Shown: piece by piece, positions 24,901 to 35,195 of the stretch | Position numbering within the stretch: the stretch's first letter is position 1 | How the letters are laid out: every line of letters starts with the position of its first letter | Source of the DNA: Paralichthys olivaceus | Taxonomy: Eukaryota > Chordata > Actinopteri > Pleuronectiformes > Paralichthyidae | Direction: 5' to 3' | DNA: 64,000 bases | NCBI RefSeq assembly: GCF_024713975.1 | Contig: NC_091100.1 | Location: 18,310,001 to 18,374,000 of the forward strand | Notes under the pieces: model-generated | Database searches by the model: none | The model's input: only the letters and a program-made list of their open reading frames with translations | Told to the model about the DNA's origin: nothing | Position numbers and translations under genes: made by a program

Positions 24901-25764
24901 GGGGAGGGTAAGGTGAGGGGTATTCAGCTGAAACATGCAAATTCAACACTTAATTCCACACACTGAACCTTTAAGTAGCTGCATGATATTCTGCAGACGG
25001 GCTTGAATGTCTTTGTTGACTAAATAAAAGAGGCAGAAACAAAGTGGAGAAGAGCTCAACGTGGTTGAAGTTAACCCTCACTACACTAGGAAGGATTGAG
25101 GTTTCAACTGTCATCAACAAACTTAAGAATGAATGGAGACTATGTGTAAGAATATAAAATTCGGTCCGTTATCGTGATAATCAGTTATTCTCTCAATCAA
25201 TTCATTTTGCCTTATTGTATGCCATTTAATATTAAAACTGCTTTTAATCAATATAAACTGCCCCTCAGCACACCAGTATAAGTAACTGCATCGTCTGCAT
25301 TTAAATGCATTCTCACACTGCATGCTGGACAAAATAACGGAGACATTTATGATATATGCTTATAATGTATATGCTTAGTATATTACTTAGTATATATACA
25401 ATATGACATTGTTATACTTTAATACTGTAATAATATTATACACTTGTTATATAATGCATTCCAGTACAATCTAAATCAACAACAATGACCATATAGCAAC
25501 TGCAAACTTTCAGATTTGTTGTATTTGCTGTTAATTGCACTGCAATTTTGTTGGAACACTTAATGAACACGTCAATAATAAAAACATTCAGCCTTGCATT
25601 CAACAGTTAGTTAACATCTCTCGTGTACCTGCGCTGAAGCCTGTATATTTATATTTACCAAGGAAGAGGCACAGGAGGTCTAAGCCGACCAGAAGTTTTC
25701 TTTTGGACAAAGCCGGTCCAGTTATCTCGATGAGTTTCTTCCCGGTGCCGTTCTCCATCCCCAT
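19541..25764 (-). CDS. Phospholipid phosphatase, PLPP2/PLPP3 type
   Basis: Six-span membrane phosphatase that dephosphorylates lipid phosphates such as phosphatidate, LPA and S1P at the cell surface and internal membranes. Minus-strand exons in order: 25659-25764, 22592-22749, 22200-22480, 22020-22077, 20229-20405, 19541-19639; 879 nt, 292 residues, typical length. The catalytic motifs are KLSVGRLRP (C1), SGHASF (C2, in the 58-nt exon) and [12 protein letters not shown] (C3). Exon 5 is 177 nt, as I recall for human PLPP genes. The start is the first ATG after an in-frame TAG; a second ATG lies two codons on. The protein begins [13 protein letters not shown] and ends [21 protein letters not shown] and LGCFLFGC resemble PLPP3, whereas the 19p13-like neighbourhood points to PLPP2, so I leave the symbol blank. 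The exon 5 donor is the weaker GTCAGT. Confidence 0.92.
20968..21120 (+). mobile_element. tRNA-derived SINE (degenerate)
   Basis: It begins 'gtggctgtggctcaggagg' with an A-box-like 'gtggctcagg', then 'gtagagcgggtcgtccacta', and ends 'gagtggtcatcaagactaga'. This arrangement is widespread in teleost introns. It lies in the plpp intron between exons 4 and 5. Confidence 0.65.
21122..21275 (+). mobile_element. Second degenerate SINE, directly downstream of the first
   Basis: It contains 'gaagtgttcttggcaagatg' and the typical SINE tail 'gtcagcatcagctaaatgaa'. Head-to-tail placement with the previous element suggests insertion of one next to the other. Confidence 0.55.
21554..21589. repeat. CA microsatellite
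   Basis: Perfect CA run in the plpp intron 4 region; another short CA run follows at about 21676-21700. Confidence 0.95.
21949..21986. repeat. TG microsatellite
   Basis: TG run some 35 bp downstream (minus-strand sense) of the 58-nt catalytic plpp exon. Confidence 0.9.
24629..24970. mobile_element. TTAA-flanked MITE, copy 1
   Basis: The ends AGGTCCAGTGTGT and ACACACTGAACCT are inverted repeats with one mismatch, and TTAA flanks both sides (24625-24628, 24971-24974). There is no coding capacity. TTAA duplication is the signature of piggyBac-type transposition. It sits in plpp intron 1. Confidence 0.72.
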
Positions 25765-25932
25765 CCCTGCTGCTGCTGCTGCTGCTGCGGCCAGGCTGCT
25801 CTTGTTGTCCGCCAGTCTGAGCTGGAGGTCCGCGCTGGAGACGCCGGCGCTCTGTGGCACAAATCTATCCAATATGACGACTATTGGCTCAGAGCGTACA
25901 AACTTGTTGGCGTCAGAAACCGTGGGAGAGTC
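25765..25932 (-). promoter_or_regulatory. plpp 5' leader with GCA run
   Basis: Upstream of the chosen ATG the frame stays open for about 165 nt back to an in-frame TAG, including a GCA x7 run (plus-strand TGC repeats, 25768-25788) and a TTG codon (position 25872) but no ATG. It is taken as 5' UTR. If initiation used a non-AUG codon, the N-terminus would gain an alanine tract. GC content is raised through 25740-25990, suggesting the promoter is nearby. Confidence 0.45.
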
Positions 25933-26166
25933 CTCGAACTAAACGCTCATGTGCGAGGCTGCGGGGAGAGAGGGGACTGAGGTGTGAGCTGCCTCAGCAC
26001 TTAATGCGCTTCCCTCCTCAGCACGTGTTGATTAGTTGTCAAAGTGGCATTTCCTTTTTACGCATTTTGGATTTCATCACAGAGTCTGCAGGGTGCAACG
26101 TCACCAGAAAGATATGCAGCGCATGGAAAAATCCTCACTGGTTGCAAAAGTCATCTCCTGGGGGTA

Positions 26167-26169
<3 letters not shown>

Positions 26170-26224
<55 letters not shown>
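26170..26224. repeat. CT microsatellite
   Basis: A nearly perfect CT run of about 27 units, 400 bp upstream of the plpp start codon in the presumed promoter side. Confidence 0.95.
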
Positions 26225-26229
<5 letters not shown>

Positions 26230-26929
26230 GAAACGCATCAATGCCTCACAGACGTGAGTGACGGTGATTGGCCAATTCTCCATAATTGACCTTTCACCTG
26301 CTTTTTAATTGAGAGTTATAATAGAAAGTTAGCTTTGCCTGACATATTTGCAGGTCATATAGGATTGATTGCTGGCCCTCTCTACTCCCTGTTGTCTCCT
26401 TAATATATAGGTACAAACTTATGAGCATGCAACTTATTAAGTATTCAAGTGACATAAGAACACAACATTAGCCTATGCAGTCCAAAGGCACAGGGTAGAT
26501 AGGGGAGGAGACAGATGTCAGACCTAAAAATCCATCTCTTCAAGGTCTATGTAGCTTCATGGGCCAAATGAATAAATTAAATAGTAGAGAGACATCTGGA
26601 ACAACTGCGAGAATAGTGTTTTTGATGAAGGAGTATCTGATGCCTCAAATTGTGAAAATGGTTATGTGCAATAATTTATGATTTATGGGTCAGCTTTTAA
26701 GTGACCTATAGCTTATATTAACAATTTATTAACCACATTCGTTTGGGAAATACACATATTAACTCTCTTGCTAAGAGGTAAATCATGTGTGTACAATACA
26801 GGCAGCTGCTGGTTATAGCATAATGATAAAGATCCACATGATGACAAGGATATAGGGAGCGATCCATCTATCCAGAGGTAACTGGCCAAGTAGGGTATTC
26901 CAGACATCCATCTCCCAAACCATGCTCCC

Positions 26930-27060
26930 CAGCTCTTCCTGTGGTATCTTGAGGCGTTTCAGGCCAGACAGGAAATGTAGTTCCTCCAGCGATTTGAGGT
27001 CTACCCCTGGGTCTGCTCACCATTGGGCATTAAACCTCCAACGAAAGGCGGTCTGGAGGC
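26930..27060. mobile_element. Degenerate non-LTR retrotransposon fragment
   Basis: Phrases such as 'cagctcttcctgtggtatct', 'gaggcgtttcaggccagac' and 'tagttcctccagcgatttga' resemble, from memory, a 3' region abundant in teleost LINE copies. It has no open frame of its own. The assignment rests on recognition alone. Confidence 0.4.
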
Positions 27061-27242
27061 TTTAGATGCTAGAACCACCTCAACTCCCCTTTCTGACCCT
27101 TTTGAATCTTTGGTATTTTTTAATTTTTATTTATTTTAACAAATTCATTTTATATCACATCTTTGTCAGACAATCCCACCTAATTTCCTCTTTTTTTCTA
27201 TTTCGGGAAAGTGAAGTCGGAGATTTGGCAATTGAAACTTAA

Positions 27243-27541
27243 AGGTCCAGTATGTAAGATTTAGTTGAAAGAGATCAATTGAGAGAAAGTGAATGTAAAA
27301 TAATCCTTGTGATGTTTTCACTAGTGTGTTTCAGCTAAATTGTATGAATCTGTTGTTTTCTTTACCATAGAAAGGGCCCTTTTTATTGAAATACAAACTA
27401 AACACCTTTTGAGTTTTTATGACAACTGAAGGTTTCCGCAGGTTCTATTTCACTTTTGGAAGGAGAGGGTGAGGTGAGGGGTATCCAGCTGCAACATGAA
27501 ACTTCAACACTATATGTCACTAAATATTACACACTGAACCT
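27243..27541. mobile_element. TTAA-flanked MITE, copy 2
   Basis: Same ends as copy 1 (AGGTCCAGTATGTAAG on the left, ACACTGAACCT on the right), same orientation, TTAA at 27239-27242 and 27542-27545. The interiors also align ('gtgtttcagctaaattgta', 'aagggagagggtgaggtgag'-like), so it belongs to the same subfamily with a smaller interior. Confidence 0.72.
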
Positions 27542-28785
27542 TTAACAGTCATGGTAGTTTGGGTTTCCATTTCACAGTTTTGTAAATAAGACAAAGTAGT
27601 TTCCAGTGTTGTAAGTGTAGTTTCATTATTATGTATATGAGTGTATGGAAATGTGTTGTAATTTAGCTTTGAGTGGAGAGGTGCACTTGTTTGCACTTGT
27701 TCTGAGAGCTGCTATGCCTGCAGCTGCAGCAAAGCTTTTAGGACAAAAAGGTTCTCTCCTGTAGGGGGCAGTAAACGCACCACCAGGGGAGGTTTTCATT
27801 TGTCTCTGCTGGTTGGCCATTTGTGCTTTCACATCTGTATGTTGGAAAACAGAAATAGTGAGCTAGCCACTAATTCTCATGTGAAGTGAAAACAGAGTCA
27901 GTGACGTCCCAGTTAGAAAACCCAGCACATCACAATAGTTTCTATTTTGTCACAAAGGCCAGTACGTAATCCTGACCACAGAAAATCCGTGTGTGTGTTT
28001 ACATTCATAGCTTTACTAATTAATTGCCTTCAGTGAGTCTTTAAATTATTTTTGAAAAAGATCTCCTTTGGTATTTCATCATTGTCAGGAAGGGGTATGA
28101 TGCCCCATGTATAAACTGACAAAGTAATTACCTTCATATACCACAATACAGCACAGCCCCTCGGTGACTAAGGCTGTATGTCAGATTCTTTGATGAAAGG
28201 TTGAAAAGCAGAGTCCTGAAACAATGTTTTGATTTCTTTAACCAACTGCTGACTAATCAAAACTTATCATTAAAAAACACTATTATATTAAGCACACACG
28301 TACACACACATGCTCCAGCACTCAGGATACAGCAATATAAAGCCAGAGCATGTTCTTATGGACAAAGTGCTGCTGTTTCTTGGCATGATTGCACTTTCAT
28401 AGCCAAATATGGAAACTTTTGTGGAATTTATCTTTATGTGTGGTTGCGGCTGATCGTATTCTGACAGTTTGTATGTGTGTGGTCAGTTTCGGAAAGGAAC
28501 ACTTTTTTTTTGCGCTGCAGGAGCACATGACTGTCATTCTGTCTCGCAATGATAAACATCTCATTTTTTCTGTTTCATGCTGACTTCCCCATCCATCACC
28601 CACACACAAACAGTCCCTGCAAATTTTCTAACCAGCTGCTTCAACTTGTCATTCCTTGTGATATTTTAATTACTGAGGCACTTTTTGTAATATGTGTGTC
28701 ATAAGCTTACATTACATCTTATGGGAAACTTAAATGTGGGGGAGGAATTCAAATTTACCTGTATATTGCAATATTCCAAACATTT

Positions 28786-28867
28786 TGTGTGTGTGTGTGT
28801 GTATGTGTGTGTGTGTGTGTATGTGTGTGTGTGTGTGTATGTGTGTGTGTGTGTGTGTGTGTATGAG

Positions 28868-28899
<32 letters not shown>

Positions 28900-29120
28900 A
28901 CTGTGTGTGTGTGTATGAGTGTGTGTGAGTGTGTGTGAGTGTGTGTGTGTGTGTATGAGTGTGTGTGAGTGTGTGTGTTTGTGTGTGTGTGAGTGTATGT
29001 GTGTGTGTGTGTGTATGAGTGTGTGTGTGTGTGTGAGTGTGTGTGTGTGTGTTTGTGTGTGTGTGTGAGTGTGTTTGTGTGTATGAGTGTGTGTGAGTGT
29101 GTGTGTTTGTGTGTGTGTGA

Positions 29121-29189
<69 letters not shown>

Positions 29190-29198
29190 TGTGTGTGA
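28786..29198. repeat. Long compound TG microsatellite
   Basis: About 410 bp of TG repeats interrupted by TATG, TGAG and TTTG variants arranged in recurring blocks, then a purer TG run at the 3' end (about 29123-29190). Confidence 0.95.
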
Positions 29199-31687
29199 AG
29201 ACTTTACAGACTTGAAATAGTAAAGGGTTGCTCTCAAAGAAGATGAAAAATTCCCCCCCAAAAAAACTCAATGGGGGGAATGAGTGGAAAGGAATAACAG
29301 AGTTCCCCCTCCCAACTGGAGCTGTGCAATTGATAAGAAATTATTAACACATAATAAGCTTTGTGGACGGCATAATTACTTGCCGACAGGATCTTGTCGT
29401 TAGTCCCAGTTTGCTATAAAAAAAAAAACAGTGTCTTGAATGCATATAAAAGAAAGAAAGGGTTTTTTTCACCCCAGTCCAAATGTTTGTTGTTTTGTGT
29501 GTTTGCGAGCAAGATCACACAAAAACAGCCACCAGAAGGATGCAGTATGGGTCAGAGTAGAACTGACTGAAATTTTGTTGTGGATCTGGATCAGGGATGG
29601 AAAAAAGAAAATGTTTAAACTTTCTTTTACAATATGATATAGGGTGTTTCAACAGGCGTTTACAGTTAAGTACAGATCCAAATAAATACCAGGGGACTGT
29701 TGGGCCTTGTTGGAGCTATGTACTGACTATCTTTCCACTGTTTTTAATAATAAGCTCCACAAAGGAGGTTATGTTTTCACCCCTAACTCCTGGTTTGTTT
29801 GGTTGTTAGTCAACTGCACTACACAAAAAACTACCAGACAGATTACCACCAAATTGTATTTATTCATTTTACATTTTCACTTATTTCCCATCAAATAATT
29901 TATGGATCTTGATATCATTTGGTGCAGCTTGATTGAATTAGGTTTGAGTGATGTTAGTTGTTAATATGATTATTTGATTGATTCGATATTGTATTTGTGC
30001 TTTGGCAACACAAATGGTATGCCAATAAAAATGATTGAATTGAACTGAATGCTGAATGAGTTACTCCTAAAGGACAAGCCTTTTTCCACAGTGGCCATTT
30101 TGACATGAAACTGCTGGTAAACACGAGTAACTAATCACATAACTTTTTCTAAAATGCTCAATGTTCATGAGTTTTGACATGTTTCCTGAATAAATAGTGA
30201 AAATATAATTTTAATCATGTACAGTTTTTCTTTGTAGTTTCAAAATATATCTGGGGAAAAGGTTGCTGTATCCAACACCTTTATTTTTCCCTCTGAGATT
30301 ATACCTTTGCATTTGCTACATAATGTTACTGCAGGCTGCATTAGCTTCAACCAGGTGTTTGTAGTTTTGTAGCTGTTTTGGGAATTTGGTGGAAAACTGT
30401 TTACCACAAACGTTTTTTCAAATTTGGATTAATTTAGATTTTTAGCAACATCCATCACAAGTTTAGCTGTCCCGGATACTGTGACCCACAGTCAGTAAAT
30501 AGTTTTGCCTTACATTCACTTCCCTTTCAGTAACAGCCACAAACATTCCCTCGCCATTTCTCTGTGAGCGAACTGTGCAACGCAGATCAGCTGATCACAT
30601 CTGGTATTACAGTCTATCCAAAACATGATGAATGGGCTGCAAGTTCTGCAAACTATTTCTTTATTTCATTGCAGGCTCACTATTTTAATTAACTCAGTGC
30701 AGCTTTCAGGACTGTAAAAAGGCAGAGTGATGCATATTCCACATCTCACTACCATACCTGCAACAGCTGCTCAGTCTTCATGATCAGGATCCGTGCCAAC
30801 TGTAAAAATGGAAACACAATCTGCTCAGCCACAAAAGTATAAATACAGGGAATGAATTAAATGACACATTTGAAATAGCATCCAATATATGGATGTGACT
30901 TCAATGCAGAACAATAATATATGCTGTCAATGCTCTAAATCATAACACGATAAAAGTACAAATTACTGATCTTTCATTTTCCAGTGAAAACTGGAAAATC
31001 TCTCATACTTTTCTTATTCTCTGTACAGCGAAGAGTCCCTCCCTCTCGCTTTCTCTCTCTCCCTAGCTCTCGCTCTCGTTACACACACGCACGCACACAC
31101 CGACACACACACTGTCTCTCTACCTCTAACATTGACCAAACAGTTACTTGTAACCTTTAGCACGTTTTCACCTTTAAATTGAATGATTTTCATAAACAAA
31201 GGGCGATAGTTCCCCACATCATGAATACCGTGACCGCACGTACACGCACACACACACACACACACTCACACACTCAGTACATTCACATAGAGGTGTGACG
31301 CTCTGAGCTTTTTTTCTTTATTTACACTCGTGAAGCACGTATCAAGTCTCACGCACACACCCCTGCATTAACTTGTGGGGAGAAAATAGTTTTCCAATGC
31401 GAGGATCCATTGGAAAAGTTCTAATTGACCATCTAGTTTCAGGTTAACGTTATTTAGACTTTCTCTGTGTCGTAATGATTTATTTCCCTTTCGTTTTCCG
31501 CCTGGCCCTGAGGCGCAGGCACACTTGCGCAACAGCAAAGTGAGAACTGCGGAAAGTCTGCTCGTCTGGTTTTCACGCCTTCTCAGCAGGGAGCGAAGGA
31601 GGGGGGTCGTGCGACAGGGAAACCCATGACTTCCGGATTTTTCCTGCCCACATGAAACCGTCCGCTCAGTATAGGTTCATAAAAAGG

Positions 31688-31697
31688 CACAATGGAG
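31688..31697 (+). promoter_or_regulatory. Possible TATA box of the TNF-like ligand gene
   Basis: CATAAAAAGG lies 155-165 bp upstream of the ATG, in a GC-richer stretch. It is the only TATA-like sequence close to the start. The evidence is positional only. Confidence 0.3.
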
Positions 31698-31851
31698 CAC
31701 ACAGACCCAACAGTCGCCCGATACCCACAGGACTTATCTCTGAGGACCTGGACCACCCCGGCACTTGGAGCTGTACCACCTGCAACTGCGTGCGTTTGAA
31801 CATCTTGACCTGTGTTGACGCTCCAACACGAAGCTCGACGAAAACTCAGAA

Positions 31852-32903
31852 ATGGACGTCGAGTCTCTCCAGAAGAGTGGCCATCGGCGCAGCAGCCGCC
31901 TGAACGCGTTCCTCGTCGTGTCCGTCATTTTCCTGTTCGTGGCCGTGGCAGCTGTGGCTGCTGGAGGAGTCATGGTGGTGATCGACCTGCGCTCCAAACT
32001 GAAGCCTCTCAGCTTTGACTTTGAGACAGTGAAGCTCACAGGACACGCTCCCTATCCAGAAAGCAAGGTGAGCCAATGACTCCTGTTTATTTGCCTAAAC
32101 TTGGAATAAGTAACTTTTTTAAGTTTGACTCATGTCTTCTTCACATTTTAACCCACTTCACCCTTTTTGTTCTATCAACAGATGAATAAATTTGCATACC
32201 TGCGATTCAAATCAGGTAAGTCTTCTTTAATTTAATAATGCAAAGCGATTTAAATTAGACTAAACATGATATAAAACAAATAGTAGTCCGTTTTAAGTCC
32301 ATGAACTAGTTCCCCTATCCTTTGTCTGCATCAGTAGAACGGTTAATGGTTAATGGATTGCACTGTAATTGCGCATATCTATATTGCGCAGAAATTCTTA
32401 CCGGTGCCAAATCAGTTGATACTTACTGTAAGTTAACATGAGACAGTTACTTCACCGATAGAGCTGCTGTCGCACGGTGTAAACACCATCTAAAGGAAAT
32501 GTGTTTGTCTCCTCCTGCAGGTCAGTTTGAGAACACCACCGCCATGCCCTGGACTCCAGTCCACTACGGTAAAAGAATGACTGTGGGAAGCAACTTCCTG
32601 TTTGAGCAGGACTCGCTTACGCTCAAACAGGTGGGGATTTACTTCATGTACATTGAGCTGAACTTCACCTGCACCTTCAGGTGCAAAGCAACCGTCCTCA
32701 GCGTGCGTGTGGGCGATGCGCTCACCTGTAAGGTGCAGCTTCCTGATGTGGCACATAAGGAACAAGTGTACAGGAAGTGCTGGACATTGACCCAGTTGGA
32801 AGAGCAGAGCCTGCAAACTCAGATGACAGTACCAGAGGACGGACTGCCGCTCTGGAAACTGGAGCAGAATGGCTCGGGATTAGGGATTTTCGTCGTGGAC
32901 TAA
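31852..32903 (+). CDS. TNF-superfamily ligand, possibly CD70/TNFSF9-like
   Basis: Three exons (31852-32067, 32182-32215, 32521-32903) give 210 residues. It reads as a type II membrane protein: a short cytoplasmic N-terminus with basic HRRSSR, a single helix at about residues 19-44 (FLVVSVIFLFVAVAAVAAGG), a short stalk, then a TNF homology domain. Domain cues are FAYLRFKSGQF, the strand VGIYFMYIELNFTC, a cysteine-rich centre and a C-terminus NGSGLGIFVVD in the position of the last TNF strand. Exon layout (one long, one 34-nt, one domain exon) suits the family. It lies beside tnfsf14 in convergent orientation, as CD70 and TNFSF9 are clustered with TNFSF14 in human, which is the reason for the tentative name. 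Family membership is fairly sure; the orthology is not. Confidence 0.8.
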
Positions 32904-33180
32904 CATGGATGTTGTGGTGGAACTATTGTTGTCAAGATGCAGATATGCTCATGACCCCTGGCTCATATCTCAACAACAACACCAGTTTGCGTTGTCTTCA
33001 AGTCCAAGCATGTGGAAATGGGCAGGAGCTTGTGCCATTCTCCAAATTAAAGTTGTAAAATGGCGAAGCTCAGCAGGAAGATGGAATCACAGCAGAAGTC
33101 GCTGTCCTGATAATGCAAACAGGAAAAGACTAGACACTCACATCATTGTTTGTAAATATGTGTGACACTCTATGTGATGT

Positions 33181-33221
33181 ATTTATTTCATGATGCTGAA
33201 CTATTTATGGACTCATATTTA
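33181..33221 (+). promoter_or_regulatory. AU-rich element in the TNF-like ligand 3' UTR
   Basis: Three ATTTA pentamers (33181-33185, 33203-33207, 33217-33221) in a T/A-rich stretch about 280 bp past the stop. Such elements drive rapid decay of cytokine mRNAs. ATTAAA at 33046-33051 would end the transcript earlier, so a longer 3' UTR is assumed. Confidence 0.45.
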
Positions 33222-33989
33222 TGATATTATTGCCATTTTTTTTAAAGAAATGTATTTTCATGTAGATTCCACTACATTAGTGTTGACGTGCAATACACTG
33301 TGCTTTTAAGCAGCCTATGTTGGGTTACATTGACATGACTTAATCAATTCATAAAAGTCTGGGAGCGTAAGGTTGAGGCTTATACAGAAATGTATGGTTA
33401 TAATTCTGTTCCACCTCAGGGACCTCAATTAGATCTAATGGAGTTAACTCATGTAATCTCTACTGGCAAATTATGAGTCATGAATGAGGCTACACTTCAA
33501 ATAACTGTTGCATAAACAATTGAACCTGATCAAAACATGAGCAGAATTATTTCAATGTATATTTATATGTGCACTAGCACTGACTACACATTATTAAATG
33601 TATTCTTACTGTAATCCATGTTAAACATGGACATTAATATGGATGTGGTGAGCGCTGAGTTCATAATGCTTTGAAAAGCAGAGGATGACAATTGTGAAAG
33701 TGGTTGTGACAAGTGGAATATATGAATTGTTTATGGGTAAGGGAAATTTCCCTTCTGCTGTTCAGCCAATACCGGGAACTGGATGTACATCACTTCCTGT
33801 TTGTTTACCATATATGTGGTGTTGAGGTAAAAGAACAACACAGGAAAAGAGCACAAGAAGCACTCATTTTCTTTGTCAAAGCTGAAAAACTTCATTAAAT
33901 TCTAAAATTTTGAAAGTAGTTTTGCTTGATCTTTACTTCTGGAGAGATGCTTTCCCAAAAAAGATATAGTCATGTTTCTGTGTGTCTGG

Positions 33990-33990
<1 letters not shown>

Positions 33991-34052
<62 letters not shown>
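33991..34052. repeat. TG microsatellite
   Basis: A perfect TG run of about 30 units ending in a CATGCGCGCGG stretch. Confidence 0.95.
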
Positions 34053-34053
<1 letters not shown>

Positions 34054-34861
34054 ATGCGCGCGGTCACAATTTAAAAGGGCTGTTTGATGGTTAAGACATA
34101 GAGTTAGGTTCAGCTTGGTTATGTAGAGCGTGGGTGTTAGACATGTATTTGGAAACACAAGGTTAACCGCAAGGAAATGTATATAATATGATCGGTAATG
34201 ATGCATTTCTTATTAACGAGTGTCTTCACAACTCTGGAAAGATGGGTGTGTTTTTCTACTCTTCTTCCTCCATTATTTTCATTACGGTCGGATACTCTTC
34301 AAAACAATTGATTCTCAAAATGAGAAATGAAAGAAATGTATTGCTTGAATTCAAAGTGTGAGATGTATTAATTAATATTCATCTAATATCTAATATCAAT
34401 ATCTTTATAACAGATATGTATTATTATAAATACTAGAATCACTCAGTTTCCAATATGAGCTTGTTATTTTTCATCAAGATCCATGAATTATTCGCTGGGA
34501 AGACGGTGAAAATCCCCCAAAAAACTTAAATGAAAAATAGATGTATGGCTAAGGACTCTGTATGTCAGAAAAGCTTTGTTTCATTGTCTTGCAATTAATT
34601 GTTAAACAGAATTATAAATTCACAAAATGTACCAATCCCTACTTTGTTTGAGTAAGATGTTCTCTAATTAATCTACCAGATGTCATTGCTGTATGATATG
34701 TTCAGGGTCAGTTATCCACATGTTTTGGTAATGTAGAAAATTGCAGCACTTTTGAAAGGTCTGTTAAGGTCATGGAAAGCCTGGGGGAAATTACATGGTA
34801 ACCTCTGTGGTACAGACCTGGACAGAACACCAGACCTATGTGTAAAAAAAGAAAAGAAGGG

Positions 34862-35195
34862 GGAGGCAGTAGCTCAGTCCATAGAGACTTGGCTTGGGAA
34901 CCGGAGGGTGGCCGTTTCAAGTCCAGCATAGATGGAAGCTGGAGAGGTGCCAGTTCACCTCTTGGGCACTGCGAGGTGCCCTTGAGCAAGGCACCGAACC
35001 CCCCAATTGCTCCCCGGGCGCCTTCATGGCTGCCCACTGTTCCGTGTGTGGTCGGTGTGTGGATTGTGTTCTGTGTGTTCCGTGTGTGCTCCGTTCACAC
35101 GGATGGGTTGAATACAGAGGTCAAATTTCCCCATGTTTGCATGTTGCATGCTGTGTGTGGAACCATGAAGAGGAATCTTAATCTTAATATACAAA
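34862..35195 (+). mobile_element. tRNA-derived SINE
   Basis: The head 'ggaggcagtagctcagtcc' holds an A box and 'gccgtttcaagtcc' (34911-34924) holds a B box at tRNA-like spacing. The body carries 'gcccttgagcaaggcaccga', a phrase common to teleost SINEs. It ends in a simple 'atcttaatctta' tail. Confidence 0.75.

Larger units (their letters stand above)
25940..31851. other. Intergenic: plpp to the TNF-like ligand gene
   Basis: The two genes are divergent. Contents seen are a CT microsatellite, a LINE-like fragment (26930-27060), a TTAA MITE, a 410-bp TG-rich tract, a dispersed 'aaggaggttatgttttcacc' repeat (29752-29930) and a lone exon-like 42-mer on the minus strand (30758-30799). I find no supportable gene. 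Confidence 0.55.

Noticed and set aside
28699-29271. 190-residue open frame rich in His-Thr
   Set aside because: It is the TG/CA microsatellite read on the minus strand.
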